Shown here: piece by piece, positions 17,597 through 26,925 of the stretch
Numbering within the stretch: position 1 is the stretch's first letter
Layout: the number at the start of each line of letters is the position of its first letter
Source: Pseudobutyrivibrio ruminis
GTDB taxonomy: Bacteria > Bacillota > Clostridia > Lachnospirales > Lachnospiraceae
DNA: 49,373 nucleotides
Assembly: GCA_015057305.1 (NCBI GenBank)
Contig: SVES01000021.1
Span: 3,294 to 52,666, forward strand
Reading direction: 5' to 3'
The notes under the pieces: generated by a model
The model's input: the letters and a program-made list of their open reading frames with translations, nothing else
What the model was told of the DNA's origin: nothing
The model's database searches: none
Position numbers and translations under genes: made by a program

Positions 17597-19957
17597 TTAT
17601 TGCTTAAGATTGATTCCTTTGTCCTTAAGTTTTTTAATAATATCATCAACTACCTGCTGTACTTCCTCATGAGTAAGTGTTCGCTTATCATCACCAAATA
17701 AAAGTCTAACAGTAATTGACTTATTAGAGCCATCAGAATATATATCGGTAACACCTACCTTTTTCAACATATCTCCTGCGCTCATCTTTATTGTATCATT
17801 TATTTCAGAAAATTTCTCTGCTATAAATGATAAATCTACTTCGATTGAAGGATATTTTGAAGGCTCAACATATTCTATAACCTGAGCTTTAATATCAGAA
17901 AGCTTTTCTATATCAATCTCTGCAAAAACAATGGCAGCCTTTTTATCAATCTTCTTTGATACAAGTGGATGTGCAACGCCAATCTCACCTATAGTCACAT
18001 CATCCAAAACAAGTGCATTAAGGTTCTTTGGATGTTGGTATGAATGAGTAGCCTCAAGCTTTTTGTAAGAAAGCGCTTTATGTCTAATATCCTCTACTGT
18101 CTCTGCAATCATATCACGAAGCTCGAAATATAATTTTTCAAGAGACTTTGTCTTTGAGAACAATGTGATGCAAAGCTTTTTGTGCTCATCACAAAGACCA
18201 TCAGCTTTAAGCCCTTCTACTACACGACCTATCTCAAAGATACCAAAATCAGTATCATAGCCAGTATTGTAGTTTACCTGGCATAGCTGTGTAGGAATAA
18301 TAGAACGACGTAAGGTTTCTATATTAGGGTTTGTAGAGTTTGCAAGCTTTATATTATCCTCTACTTCCATACCAAGCTTCTTGTATTCATCAGCATACTG
18401 CCATACATAAGAATGAACCTCATGAAGTTTGAATCTCTTTACAAGAATATCCTTGATTCTATCCTCCACGTTTTTATCCTCTGCCATTCGAACAGGATAA
18501 AGAGGTGCATTTGTAGTAGATAGCTCAAAGTTATCATATCCATAGATACGTGTAATTTCTTCGATAATATCTGCCTTTAAACTGATATCCTTTGTTGCAC
18601 GATATGATGGCACATCCACATGGAAGTTAGCTCCGTCCTGTGTAATACCAAAGCCAAGGGATGTAAGTGTATTAAGGATATGCTCATCACTTATCTCAAT
18701 TCCAGTATACTTATCAACAAAGTCCTTATCAAAATCAAGGGCAATATGTGGATAATGGAATGCATATTCGTCTGTAAGAGCTGATACAACCTTTACCCCA
18801 GGATCAATTTCTAAAAGAAGCTTCATGAAACGAGCAATAGCAACCGTTGTCATTTCCGGATCAAGACTCTTTTCATAGCGAGCAGAGGCATCTGTTCTAT
18901 GAGCAAGTCTCACTGCACTCTTTCTGATTGAAGCTGCATTAAATGTGGCAGACTCAAGAGTAAGAGTTGTTGTATCTTCAACTATTTCAGAATCAAGACC
19001 TCCCATGATACCTGCTATAGCAACTGGTGTATTGTCGTTGCAAATCATGAGAGTATTTTCATCAATATTACGCTCTACACCATCGAGTGTTGTAAATGTA
19101 AATGGCTTATCAAATCTCTTGATACGAATCTTTCCTACCTTGCGAGAATCAAAGGCATGCATTGGCTGACCCATTTCAAGCATAATATAGTTTGTAAGGT
19201 CTGTTAATAAGTTGATTCCTCGCATTCCGCAATAGAACAAACGGATTCTCATGTTCATTGGAGAAATATTCTTCTCAATATTTTCAACCTTTAGAGATGA
19301 ATATCTCTGGCAAAGCTCATCTTCTATTTTCAAATCTATTTTTTCAAGATTGTCATACTTGCTAAGGTCAATTACTGGAAGCTCCTTTAAAGGACGTTTT
19401 GCAATTGTGGCAAACTCTCTTGCAATTCCATAGTGTCCCCAAAGGTCAGGACGGTTTGTGAGAGACTTGTTATCTACCTCGAAGATAATGTCATCAATTT
19501 CATACAAATCCTTAATATCCGTACCGTTTTCCACATCCTCTGTAATTTCCATGATTCCTTCATGATTATCAGAGATGCCGATTTCCTTTTCTGAGCAGCA
19601 CATACCAAATGAATCATATCCTGCAAGTGGTCTTGGTGCAATTGTAATGTCCCCAAGCTGGGCTCCAACCTTTGCAAAAGCTGTCTTCATACCAACACGA
19701 ACATTTGGCGCACCACAAACAACATCTGTAAGCTTGCCATCACCAGCGTCTACCTTAAGTAGATGAAGCTTCTTTGATTCTGGATGTTCTTCAACTGATT
19801 TAATTTCAGCTACTACTACACCAGATAAGTCCTCACCTTTATGAAAAATATCGTTTTCTACCTCTGCTGTTGCAAGAGAGAACTTTGAAATAAGCTCCAT
19901 CTTGTCAAGACCCTCCAGGTCAACAAAATCAGAGATCCAATTCATTGAAATAAACAT
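17597..19957 (-). CDS. pheT: Phenylalanine-tRNA ligase beta subunit
   Basis: The beta subunit of the (alpha-beta)2 PheRS. The 786-residue protein has an N-terminal OB-fold tRNA-binding domain (about residues 40-150, with VCGAPNVRVGMK), B3/B4 editing region, B5 (IDLKIEDELCQRYSS onward) and the C-terminal anticodon-binding FDX-ACB domain (about 695-786, YPSIEVDLSFIAE). The length is normal for bacterial PheT. It follows pheS by 15 nt in the usual order. Confidence 0.97.
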   Translation of the reverse strand: MFISMNWISDFVDLEGLDKMELISKFSLATAEVENDIFHKGEDLSGVVVAEIKSVEEHPESKKLHLLKVDAGDGKLTDVVCGAPNVRVGMKTAFAKVGAQLGDITIAPRPLAGYDSFGMCCSEKEIGISDNHEGIMEITEDVENGTDIKDLYEIDDIIFEVDNKSLTNRPDLWGHYGIAREFATIAKRPLKELPVIDLSKYDNLEKIDLKIEDELCQRYSSLKVENIEKNISPMNMRIRLFYCGMRGINLLTDLTNYIMLEMGQPMHAFDSRKVGKIRIKRFDKPFTFTTLDGVERNIDENTLMICNDNTPVAIAGIMGGLDSEIVEDTTTLTLESATFNAASIRKSAVRLAHRTDASARYEKSLDPEMTTVAIARFMKLLLEIDPGVKVVSALTDEYAFHYPHIALDFDKDFVDKYTGIEISDEHILNTLTSLGFGITQDGANFHVDVPSYRATKDISLKADIIEEITRIYGYDNFELSTTNAPLYPVRMAEDKNVEDRIKDILVKRFKLHEVHSYVWQYADEYKKLGMEVEDNIKLANSTNPNIETLRRSIIPTQLCQVNYNTGYDTDFGIFEIGRVVEGLKADGLCDEHKKLCITLFSKTKSLEKLYFELRDMIAETVEDIRHKALSYKKLEATHSYQHPKNLNALVLDDVTIGEIGVAHPLVSKKIDKKAAIVFAEIDIEKLSDIKAQVIEYVEPSKYPSIEVDLSFIAEKFSEINDTIKMSAGDMLKKVGVTDIYSDGSNKSITVRLLFGDDKRTLTHEEVQQVVDDIIKKLKDKGINLKQ

Positions 19958-19972
19958 ATCTTTCGTCCTCCC

Positions 19973-21028
19973 TTACTGCTCATCATCAGTGAACTGAGCC
20001 AGACTAGAAAGGTTACCACTGTTCAGATCACGAATGTCTTTAATTCCATATTTCATCATTGCAAGCCTTGTAAGACCAAGCCCAAATGCAAAGCCTGTAT
20101 ATTTATCAGGGTCAATGCCGCCTTCCTCAAGCACCTTAGGATGAACCATTCCACATGGGCAAAGCTCAAGCCAGCCTGAATGTTTGCATGATGGGCAACC
20201 CTTGCCACCACAGTTCAGGCAGTTGATATCAAGCTCAAAGCCTGGCTCCACAAATGGGAAAAAGCCTGGGCGAAGACGTACCTTAATATCACGTCTAAAT
20301 ACTTCTGAAAGCATAGTCTTCATGAAGTAAATTAGGTTTGAAATAGAAATATCCTTGCCTACCATTACACCCTCCATCTGGAAGAATGTGTTCTCGTGGC
20401 AAGCATCTGTTGCCTCATTTCTAAAGCAACGACCTGGGAAGATAGCCTTAATTGGAGTGCCATCCTCTATAAGCTGCTTACAATATTTCTTGTAGATAGC
20501 ATTCTGAGCAGCTGTAGTCTGAGACTTAAGAAGCTGTCCATTTTCAAGATAATATGTATCCTGCATGTCTCTTGCAGGGTGATATTTAGGAATATTAACT
20601 GACTCAAAGCACTCATAATCAGTAACAACTTCGCTGTAATCCTCAACTGTAAAGCCCATAGACTTAAAGATTGTTTCGCACTGGCGCTGTACAAGTGTAA
20701 TAGGATGATAGCTTCCCTGATCAAAATGCTCTGGAAGAGAAATATCAAATTCTGGCACGCTGTCAATTTCACGCTGCAATTCTAACGCTGCAAGCTCTTC
20801 CTTCTTCTTTGCAATACTGTCTGCAACACTATTTTTAAGGACATTAATCTTCTGTCCAAATTCTTTTTTCTCCTCAGCTGAAAGCTTTCCCATCTCTTTC
20901 ATGGCAGCAGTTACACTACCCTTTTTTCCAAGATAAGAAACACGAATATTTTCTAGCTCTTCAGAATTCTTAATATTCTTAAGCTCTTGTTCAAACTTTG
21001 AGCTTAACTCAGATATAATATCTAACAT
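19973..21028 (-). CDS. pheS: Phenylalanine-tRNA ligase alpha subunit
   Basis: Catalytic alpha subunit of PheRS, a class II synthetase. The 351-residue protein has an N-terminal coiled coil, motif 2 (FRNEATDACHENTFFQMEG) and motif 3 (GFAFGLGLTRLAMMKYGI). A Cys-rich insertion (LNCGGKGCPSCKHSGW) in the catalytic domain looks like a zinc ribbon; related sequences exist in other Clostridia. It is the promoter-proximal gene, with GGGAGG 6 nt before the ATG. Unlike many Firmicutes pheST operons it has no room for a T-box: only 98 bp separate it from queA. Confidence 0.97.
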   Translation of the reverse strand: MLDIISELSSKFEQELKNIKNSEELENIRVSYLGKKGSVTAAMKEMGKLSAEEKKEFGQKINVLKNSVADSIAKKKEELAALELQREIDSVPEFDISLPEHFDQGSYHPITLVQRQCETIFKSMGFTVEDYSEVVTDYECFESVNIPKYHPARDMQDTYYLENGQLLKSQTTAAQNAIYKKYCKQLIEDGTPIKAIFPGRCFRNEATDACHENTFFQMEGVMVGKDISISNLIYFMKTMLSEVFRRDIKVRLRPGFFPFVEPGFELDINCLNCGGKGCPSCKHSGWLELCPCGMVHPKVLEEGGIDPDKYTGFAFGLGLTRLAMMKYGIKDIRDLNSGNLSSLAQFTDDEQ

Positions 21029-21082
21029 GGCTTCCTCCCATAATATCTTAAGTAGGGCAACTGCCCATTCAACTAATTCAAA

Positions 21083-21111
21083 ATTTTAACTTTTCTTTCG
21101 CCTTAATTCAA
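21083..21111 (-). promoter_or_regulatory. Promoter of pheST
   Basis: Minus strand: TTGAAT (21111-21106), 17-nt spacer, TAAAAT (21088-21083). A small GGGCAGTTGCCC hairpin sits in the short leader at about 21055-21066. No T-box sequence is seen. Confidence 0.7.
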
Positions 21112-21126
21112 GAAAAATACGCTTTT

Positions 21127-22164
21127 CTAATTAGATAAATCCGTAATTAACATGGCATCACCAAAAGAGAAAAATCTGTATCTTTCCCTAACCGCTTCTT
21201 CATAAGCAGCAAGAACATGTTCTCTACCTGCCAGCGCTGAAACCAACATAATAAGCGTCGATTGAGGCAAATGAAAATTAGTGATAAGCCCATCAATAAC
21301 CTTGAACTCATAACCCGGATAAATAAAGATTTGAGTCCAGCCACTCTTTGGTGTAAGAGGCTTCCCAGCCTCTGCAGCAGATTCAAGAGTACGAGTGCTT
21401 GTTGTTCCTACAGAAATAACTCGTCCCCCATTTGCCTTGGTTTCATTAATTATGTCGCATGCCTCCTGATTCAACTCGTAGTACTCAGAATGCATGTGAT
21501 GATCTAGCACTTCTTCTTCCTTAACTGGTCTAAAGGTGCCAAGTCCAACATGAAGTGTAACCTCTGCAATTTTCACTCCCATAGCCTTGACTTCCTCTAA
21601 TAGCTCTGGAGTAAAATGTAGACCTGCTGTAGGCGCAGCTGCCGAGCCGTCATATTTTGCATAGACAGTCTGATATCTGTCTCTGTCCTTGAGCTTATGG
21701 GTAATATAAGGCGGAAGTGGCATTTCTCCCAGCTTATCTAGAATCTCCTCAAAAATACCCTCGTAGGTAAATTCAATAATTCTATTACCTTCATCAACAA
21801 TATCAACAATTTTTCCAATTAAAAGACCGTCCCCAAAGGAGATTTCCATACCAGGTCTAGCCTTCTTTCCTGGCTTCACAAGACATTCCCATCTATTATC
21901 GCTAATTCTTTTTAAAAGGAGAATCTCCACCTTTCCACCAGAGCCAACTCTAGCTCCATACAGTCTGGCGGGAATAACCTTTGTGTTGTTGATAACCAAA
22001 CAATCCCCTGGCTTAAGGTAATCCTTTATATCATAGAAATGCTTATGAATTGTCTCACCTGTGTTCTTATCCAAAACCATAAGTCTTGAATTACTTCTTT
22101 TTTCCAATGGATCCTGAGCGATGAGCTCCTCAGGAAGCTGGTAATCAAAATCTTTTACTAACAT
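21127..22164 (-). CDS. queA: S-adenosylmethionine:tRNA ribosyltransferase-isomerase
   Basis: QueA transfers and rearranges the ribosyl part of SAM onto preQ1 in tRNA to give epoxyqueuosine. The 345-residue sequence is typical throughout: [18 protein letters not shown] at the start, [37 protein letters not shown] and [10 protein letters not shown]. It starts 58 nt downstream of the YihY gene with a weak ribosome site, so cotranscription is likely. Confidence 0.97.
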   Translation of the reverse strand: MLVKDFDYQLPEELIAQDPLEKRSNSRLMVLDKNTGETIHKHFYDIKDYLKPGDCLVINNTKVIPARLYGARVGSGGKVEILLLKRISDNRWECLVKPGKKARPGMEISFGDGLLIGKIVDIVDEGNRIIEFTYEGIFEEILDKLGEMPLPPYITHKLKDRDRYQTVYAKYDGSAAAPTAGLHFTPELLEEVKAMGVKIAEVTLHVGLGTFRPVKEEEVLDHHMHSEYYELNQEACDIINETKANGGRVISVGTTSTRTLESAAEAGKPLTPKSGWTQIFIYPGYEFKVIDGLITNFHLPQSTLIMLVSALAGREHVLAAYEEAVRERYRFFSFGDAMLITDLSN

Positions 22165-22222
22165 ATTATTACTTTCTTTAACTACTTATTTGCCTTCAAT
22201 TAAGCCCCATTAGTGTAGCACA

Positions 22223-23098
22223 CTAATTTTTTCCAGTCCACTTAATATGATGCTTCTCTTTTATTCTTTGCACAAATTTGGTCCATGCCAATCCAAAGGC
22301 CTGCTGAAAAAATACATTTGCCTCTGCAGACATCAGCATAAAATACATACAAAAATACAGCCAAAACATAAACATCATCATTGTTGCAAAGGCGCCATAC
22401 ATAGAGTAGGTATTAAAAATCTTGACCCAAATAGCTAAAACCAAACTAAAAATATACCAGCTTGCTGCACAAATAATTCCTCCTGGCAATTGGCTAAAAA
22501 ATGTAAGATGCTTGTTTGGCAAAACTGTAAACAAAAACGTAAATACGATAACCAGAAATATGAATACAAAAATGCCTCTAAATAGCGGTCTTATACCAAC
22601 TACATATGCTAAAAAACCGTAGTAATTCTTTGCATAAAATTGAAGCTTTTGGGTGAAGACAAGCATCAGCATAATTACAACTATTACTGAAAGAAGTACC
22701 AGTGTATAAAATATTGCCCTAAATCTTCTGGCAAACCAATTTCTTGTTTCTTCTATCTGATTTACCTGATTGAGACCAACCATTAAATTCTGAAATGCCT
22801 TTCCTGAAGCCCAAATAGCCATAATGACTGAAATAGAAATAGCTCCCACAGATGCTTGCGTAACAAGACTAATCACTCTTTCCATATAGGGCGAGAAGCT
22901 GTCTGGTAACACCTCGTATATCAGGTCGTTCAAATATTCATTTATGGATGGCACATATCCTGCTACCCACACAAGAAGCATCATAACAGGAATAGCCGAC
23001 ATAATCATAAAGTAAGCCGTCTGTGCTGCATAAGCTCCTATATTGTCCCTTCCACACTTATCTAAATACGTCTTTCCATAACCTAAAAAAGTCCACAT
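22223..23098 (-). CDS. YihY/BrkB-family membrane protein
   Basis: A 291-residue protein with about six membrane helices and the family's conserved start, GAYAAQTAYFMIMSAIPVMM, plus FYTLVLL and the PNKHLTFFSQLPGGII segment. The family was once named ribonuclease BN but is now regarded as membrane proteins of uncertain role, with lipid transport proposed. It has AGGAG 9 nt before the ATG. Its likely promoter overlaps the terminator of the upstream small RNA. Confidence 0.88.
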   Translation of the reverse strand: MWTFLGYGKTYLDKCGRDNIGAYAAQTAYFMIMSAIPVMMLLVWVAGYVPSINEYLNDLIYEVLPDSFSPYMERVISLVTQASVGAISISVIMAIWASGKAFQNLMVGLNQVNQIEETRNWFARRFRAIFYTLVLLSVIVVIMLMLVFTQKLQFYAKNYYGFLAYVVGIRPLFRGIFVFIFLVIVFTFLFTVLPNKHLTFFSQLPGGIICAASWYIFSLVLAIWVKIFNTYSMYGAFATMMMFMFWLYFCMYFMLMSAEANVFFQQAFGLAWTKFVQRIKEKHHIKWTGKN

Positions 23099-23121
23099 AG
23101 TTTTTTCTCCTCAATGCCTAA

Positions 23122-23150
23122 ATTTTAGCAAAGAAAAAGCGGCTATGCAA
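23122..23150 (-). promoter_or_regulatory. Candidate promoter of the YihY gene inside the 6S terminator
   Basis: Minus strand: TTGCAT (23150-23145) lies in the 3' arm of the 6S terminator stem and is followed after exactly 17 nt by TAAAAT (23127-23122). This would start transcription just after the small RNA ends. Confidence 0.5.
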
Positions 23151-23161
23151 CGCATAGCCGC
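23131..23161 (-). terminator. Terminator of the 6S RNA gene
   Basis: Minus strand: GCGGCTATGC-GTT-GCATAGCCGC, a perfect 10-bp GC-rich stem, followed by TTTTTCTT. Confidence 0.92.
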
Positions 23162-23174
23162 AAGAAAGACTTTT

Positions 23175-23382
23175 AAAAATCTAACCCAAAATGCCGGGCC
23201 TATCAATTGACTCCTAGCCCTGGCTAGGTGGATCGCCGCAACTAATCTTTTGCCTTCCCCTGCTAATTGGAGGCCTGACAGCCAATCAGAAATATAAGCA
23301 TTCCATTTAAAGTAAATGTAGGTTCAAAAAGGATAAGTTAAATCGTACATCCCAGGTTAGAAAAAGTTCGGTATATTTAGTA
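23175..23382 (-). ncRNA. ssrS: Probable 6S RNA
   Basis: A roughly 200-nt gene-free segment on the minus strand has its own -10 box (TATAAT, 23394-23389) and a strong terminator. Its ends close with a 13-bp stem, CTAACCTGGGATG (23360-23348) with CATTTTGGGTTAG (23193-23181), counting G-U pairs. The 5' CTGGGATGTACG and 3' CCCGGCATTTTGG resemble the closing stem of E. coli 6S (CTGAGATGTTCG ... GGCGGCATCTCGG), and the interior contains paired segments around an A/T-rich central bubble. 6S RNA binds sigma-A RNA polymerase by mimicking an open promoter. No SRP, tmRNA or RNase P signature is present. The assignment is by eye. Confidence 0.65.
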
Positions 23383-23388
23383 CCTGCA

Positions 23389-23394
23389 ATTATA
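23389..23394 (-). promoter_or_regulatory. -10 box of the 6S RNA promoter
   Basis: A perfect TATAAT on the minus strand, 108 nt upstream of the pckA stop codon on the same strand. TTGTCA lies upstream but only 14 nt away, so the -35 element is unclear. Confidence 0.55.
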
Positions 23395-23502
23395 GTACAA
23401 CATAATTGTGACAAAATAAAGAACTAATTTTTCTAAAAATCCTTATTTCGTGGTTTTAATTATAATGAATAACATTGCAAGTTTTACTAAACAAAGATTG
23501 GA

Positions 23503-25116
23503 TTAAAGCTGTGGTCCTGCAGAAACAAGTGCCTTACCAGCTTCGTTTGTAGTGTACTTAACAAAGTTCTTATTGAATCTAGCAGCAAGATCCTTAGCCT
23601 TCTCTTCCCACTCAGAAGCGTTAGCATATGTATCTCTAGGATCAAGGATAGATGAATCAACACCTGGAAGCTCTGTAGGAACTTCGAAGTTGAACATTGG
23701 GATTTTCTTTGTAGGAGCCTTGTTGATATCACCTGAAAGGATTGCATCAATGATTCCTCTTGTATCCTTAATTGTGATACGCTTTCCTGTTCCGTTCCAT
23801 CCTGTATTTACAAGGTAAGCCTTTGCGCCAGACTTCTCCATCTTCTTAACAAGCTCCTCAGCATACTTTGTAGGATGAAGCTCAAGGAATGCCTGTCCGA
23901 AGCAAGCAGAGAATGTAGGTGTAGGCTCTGTGATGCCTCTTTCTGTACCAGCAAGCTTAGCAGTAAATCCTGAAAGGAAGTAGTACTTTGTCTGCTCTGG
24001 TGTAAGGATAGATACTGGAGGAAGTACTCCGAATGCATCTGCTGAAAGGAAGATAACATTCTTAGCATCTGGACCTGCAGAAACAGGGTTAACCTTCTGT
24101 ACAATGTTCTCAATGTGGTTGATTGGGTAAGATACACGAGTGTTCTCTGTAACGCTCTTGTCTTCAAAATCAATCTTACCATCATCTGCTACTGTAACGT
24201 TCTCAAGAAGAGCGTCTCTCTTGATTGCGTTGTAGATATCTGGCTCAGATTCCTTATCAAGACCGATAACCTTTGCGTAGCAACCACCTTCGAAGTTGAA
24301 TACGCCGTTATCATCCCAGCCGTGCTCATCATCACCGATAAGAAGACGCTTAGGATCTGTAGAAAGTGTTGTCTTACCTGTACCAGAAAGACCAAAGAAG
24401 ATAGCTGTGTTCTTTCCTTCCATATCTGTGTTAGCTGAGCAGTGCATTGAAGCCATACCCTTAAGTGGAAGGTAGTAGTTCATCATACTAAACATACCCT
24501 TCTTCATCTCTCCGCCGTACCATGTATTGATGATAACCTGCTCACGAGATGTGATGTTGAAAGCTACACATGTCTCAGAGTTAAGACCAAGCTCCTTAAA
24601 GTTTTCAACCTTAGCCTTAGAAGCATTGTAAACTACGAAATCTGGCTCGAAGTTCTCAAGCTCTTCTGCTGTAGGCTTAATAAACATATTCTCAACAAAG
24701 TGAGCCTGCCAAGCAACCTCAACGATGAAACGAACTGCCATACGGCTGTCCTTGTTAGCTCCACAGAAAGCATCTACTACATAAAGATCCTTGTTAGAAA
24801 GCTCTTTCTTAGCGATTTCCTTAACTGCTGCCCATGTCTCTTCGCTCATTCTGTGGTTATCGTTAGGATACTCCTCAGATGTCCACCATACAGTGTTCTC
24901 AGAGTTCTTATCTACAACGATGAACTTATCCTTAGGTGAACGACCTGTATAGATACCTGTCATAACATTAACAGCACCAAGTTCTGTCTCTTTACCTTTC
25001 TCATAACCCTCTAATGAAGGATCTATCTCTGCCTTGTAGAGATCCTCGTAAGAAGGATTATGTACAATACTAGTTGTTCCTGTGATGCCATACTTAGTTA
25101 AATCAACATTAGCCAT
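23503..25116 (-). CDS. pckA: Phosphoenolpyruvate carboxykinase (ATP)
   Basis: PckA interconverts oxaloacetate + ATP and PEP + CO2 + ADP. The 537-residue protein has [10 protein letters not shown], the P-loop [11 protein letters not shown], the second nucleotide motif [11 protein letters not shown], and [11 protein letters not shown] near the C-terminus, all diagnostic of the ATP-dependent family. In rumen-type anaerobes the enzyme often runs towards oxaloacetate. It is transcribed alone, divergent from citrate synthase, which would consume that oxaloacetate. Confidence 0.97.
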   Translation of the reverse strand: MANVDLTKYGITGTTSIVHNPSYEDLYKAEIDPSLEGYEKGKETELGAVNVMTGIYTGRSPKDKFIVVDKNSENTVWWTSEEYPNDNHRMSEETWAAVKEIAKKELSNKDLYVVDAFCGANKDSRMAVRFIVEVAWQAHFVENMFIKPTAEELENFEPDFVVYNASKAKVENFKELGLNSETCVAFNITSREQVIINTWYGGEMKKGMFSMMNYYLPLKGMASMHCSANTDMEGKNTAIFFGLSGTGKTTLSTDPKRLLIGDDEHGWDDNGVFNFEGGCYAKVIGLDKESEPDIYNAIKRDALLENVTVADDGKIDFEDKSVTENTRVSYPINHIENIVQKVNPVSAGPDAKNVIFLSADAFGVLPPVSILTPEQTKYYFLSGFTAKLAGTERGITEPTPTFSACFGQAFLELHPTKYAEELVKKMEKSGAKAYLVNTGWNGTGKRITIKDTRGIIDAILSGDINKAPTKKIPMFNFEVPTELPGVDSSILDPRDTYANASEWEEKAKDLAARFNKNFVKYTTNEAGKALVSAGPQL

Positions 25117-25194
25117 CTTGTCTTACCTCACTTTTCTATTATTTATTATTAGTTAACCTCTAAATGGGTTAAAAACTAATTTTCGCTAAATATC

Positions 25195-25223
25195 ATTTTA
25201 AATTTTTGTTAAAATAAAGTCAA
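25195..25223 (-). promoter_or_regulatory. Promoter of pckA
   Basis: Minus strand: TTGACT (25223-25218), exactly 17 nt, TAAAAT (25200-25195). It gives a leader of about 70 nt that contains a small hairpin, TTAACC-CATTTAG-AGGTTAA (about 25153-25171). Confidence 0.8.
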
Positions 25224-25340
25224 TGTTTTACTGAAAAAATTGTTCTGCTTTTTGTACAATTTTTCATTCGTTTTTTAACCATTTTAGCCAAGATATAAAG
25301 ATTTATAAAATTTTATAGTTTCTATTGAAAAAAGTAGTAA

Positions 25341-25415
25341 TAAAATGGCACAATTTAACTTGTAAAAAAATGCACTTAATGATAACATAGCTAAAATCAC
25401 TTTAGTGCGTTAAAG
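25341..25415 (+). promoter_or_regulatory. Candidate promoter region of citrate synthase
   Basis: Within the 310-bp divergent gap, the plus strand has TTGTAA and TAACAT 17 nt apart (about 25360-25388), and an imperfect inverted repeat GCACTTAAT...CTTTAGTGC just before the ribosome site AAAGGAGG. The match to consensus is modest, so this is tentative. The rest of the gap is A/T-rich with nothing else recognisable. Confidence 0.4.
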
Positions 25416-25426
25416 GAGGAAACTTT

Positions 25427-26800
25427 ATGGCAATTGAAAATTTCAGCGAAATTACTCCTGAGCTTGAAAAGCTCGCAGAATTATCAAAAAAATCTTCATA
25501 TATTGACCCTGAATTATATACCACCTATGACGTTAAGCGCGGTCTTCGTGATTTAAACGGAAAAGGTGTACTGGTAGGTATAACAGAAATATCTGAAGTT
25601 AATTCTAAAAAATTTGTTGATGGAAAAGAGATTCCATGTGACGGTGAATTGTTTTACAGAGGCTATAACGTTAGAGATTTGGTAAAAAACATTCCTCAGG
25701 ATCAGCACTTTGGTTTCGAAGAATGTACATATCTTCTATTATTTGGCACTCTTCCAACAAGTGAGCAATTAGAAGCTTTCAAAAAACTATTAGCAAGCTA
25801 TCGCTCTCTTCCACCAAACTTCGTAAGAGATATGATTATGAAGAGTCCTTCAAAAGACATGATGAACTCTCTTGCCAGATCAGTTCTTGCCCTTTATTCA
25901 AACGACGAAAGAGCTGACGATACCTCTGAGCCAAACGTACTCAGACAATGTCTCCAGCTTATTGCTAATTTTCCGCTATTATCAGTATATAGCTACGCTG
26001 CTTACGATTATTACTATAATGATGCATCTCTCATCATTCATCAGCCAAAGCCAGAATATTCTACAGCGGAAAATATTCTGCACTGCCTCAGACCAGACAG
26101 CAAGTTTACACCACTAGAGGCAAAGCTTTTAGATGTTGCGTTAATTCTCCACATGGAGCATGGTGGCGGTAACAACTCCACCTTTACAACTCACCTTGTA
26201 TCTTCATCTGGTACTGATACTTACGCAGCTATAGCTGCTGCCCTTGGTTCCCTCAAAGGACCAAAGCATGGTGGTGCTAATATAAAGGTTGTCCGCATGT
26301 TTGATGACATGAAGTCACATCTTAAGGATTGGACTGACGAGGAGGAGGTAAGCGCATACCTAAAAGCTTTACTCCACGGTGAAGCCTTTGACCACGCTGG
26401 TCTCATCTATGGTATGGGTCACGCAATCTACTCTATATCAGATCCTAGAGCCGTAACCTTCCATTCATTTGTTGAAAAGCTGGCTGTAGAAAAGGGTATG
26501 GAAAAGGAATACAACCTATACGAAACAGTTGCTAGACTCGCTCCTAAAATCATTGCTGAAGAACGCAAAATCTACAAAGGTGTATCTCCAAACGTAGACT
26601 TTTACTCAGGCTTTGTATATCAGATGCTTGGCATCCCTGGAGAGCTTTTCACACCAATATTTGCCATAGCTCGTATTGCTGGTTGGAGTGCCCACCGCAT
26701 GGAGGAGGTTTGTCACAAGGGCAAAATCATGCGTCCAGCATACATGACTGTATGTCCACACAAAAAATACGTCCCAATCGAAGAACGTACAATAGACTAA
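25427..26800 (+). CDS. gltA: Citrate synthase
   Basis: Condenses acetyl-CoA with oxaloacetate. The 457-residue protein contains the catalytic histidine segment HMEHGGGNNSTFTT, KHGGANIKV, the GMGHAIYSISDPRA loop and the aspartate region YSGFVYQMLGIP. It is longer than E. coli-type enzymes at the N-terminus (about 60 extra residues before GVLVGITEIS), a form common in Clostridia. The ribosome site AAAGGAGGAAAC is strong. Being divergent from pckA suggests a shared role at the PEP-oxaloacetate-citrate node, feeding glutamate synthesis. Confidence 0.95.
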   Translation: MAIENFSEITPELEKLAELSKKSSYIDPELYTTYDVKRGLRDLNGKGVLVGITEISEVNSKKFVDGKEIPCDGELFYRGYNVRDLVKNIPQDQHFGFEECTYLLLFGTLPTSEQLEAFKKLLASYRSLPPNFVRDMIMKSPSKDMMNSLARSVLALYSNDERADDTSEPNVLRQCLQLIANFPLLSVYSYAAYDYYYNDASLIIHQPKPEYSTAENILHCLRPDSKFTPLEAKLLDVALILHMEHGGGNNSTFTTHLVSSSGTDTYAAIAAALGSLKGPKHGGANIKVVRMFDDMKSHLKDWTDEEEVSAYLKALLHGEAFDHAGLIYGMGHAIYSISDPRAVTFHSFVEKLAVEKGMEKEYNLYETVARLAPKIIAEERKIYKGVSPNVDFYSGFVYQMLGIPGELFTPIFAIARIAGWSAHRMEEVCHKGKIMRPAYMTVCPHKKYVPIEERTID

Positions 26801-26811
26801 CATAATAAACT

Positions 26812-26925
26812 AAATAGAGAGTTCCCTGTTACATTAACAAGCATATATATTCTACGCTCAGCATGGAAAGCTTCGCTTTAGAATATATATAGCTTGCTAA
26901 TTACAGGGAACTCTCTATTTTTTTT
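26812..26925. terminator. Bidirectional terminator between citrate synthase and histidine kinase
   Basis: A perfect 18-bp outer stem (26812-26829 with 26903-26920) encloses a second stem (ATATATATTCTA with TAGAATATATAT). Eight Ts follow on the plus strand, and the minus side is moderately T-rich. The two flanking genes converge here. Confidence 0.85.

Noticed and set aside
21029-21126. A T-box for pheST
   Set aside because: Only 98 bp are available and no T-box sequence or terminator is seen; a simple promoter is present.
23175-23382. SRP RNA, tmRNA or RNase P RNA
   Set aside because: None of their conserved cores is visible, while the closing stem and ends resemble 6S RNA.
24189-24438. Antisense frames inside pckA
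   Set aside because: Several frames open opposite strongly coding DNA; none has a ribosome site or recognisable product.
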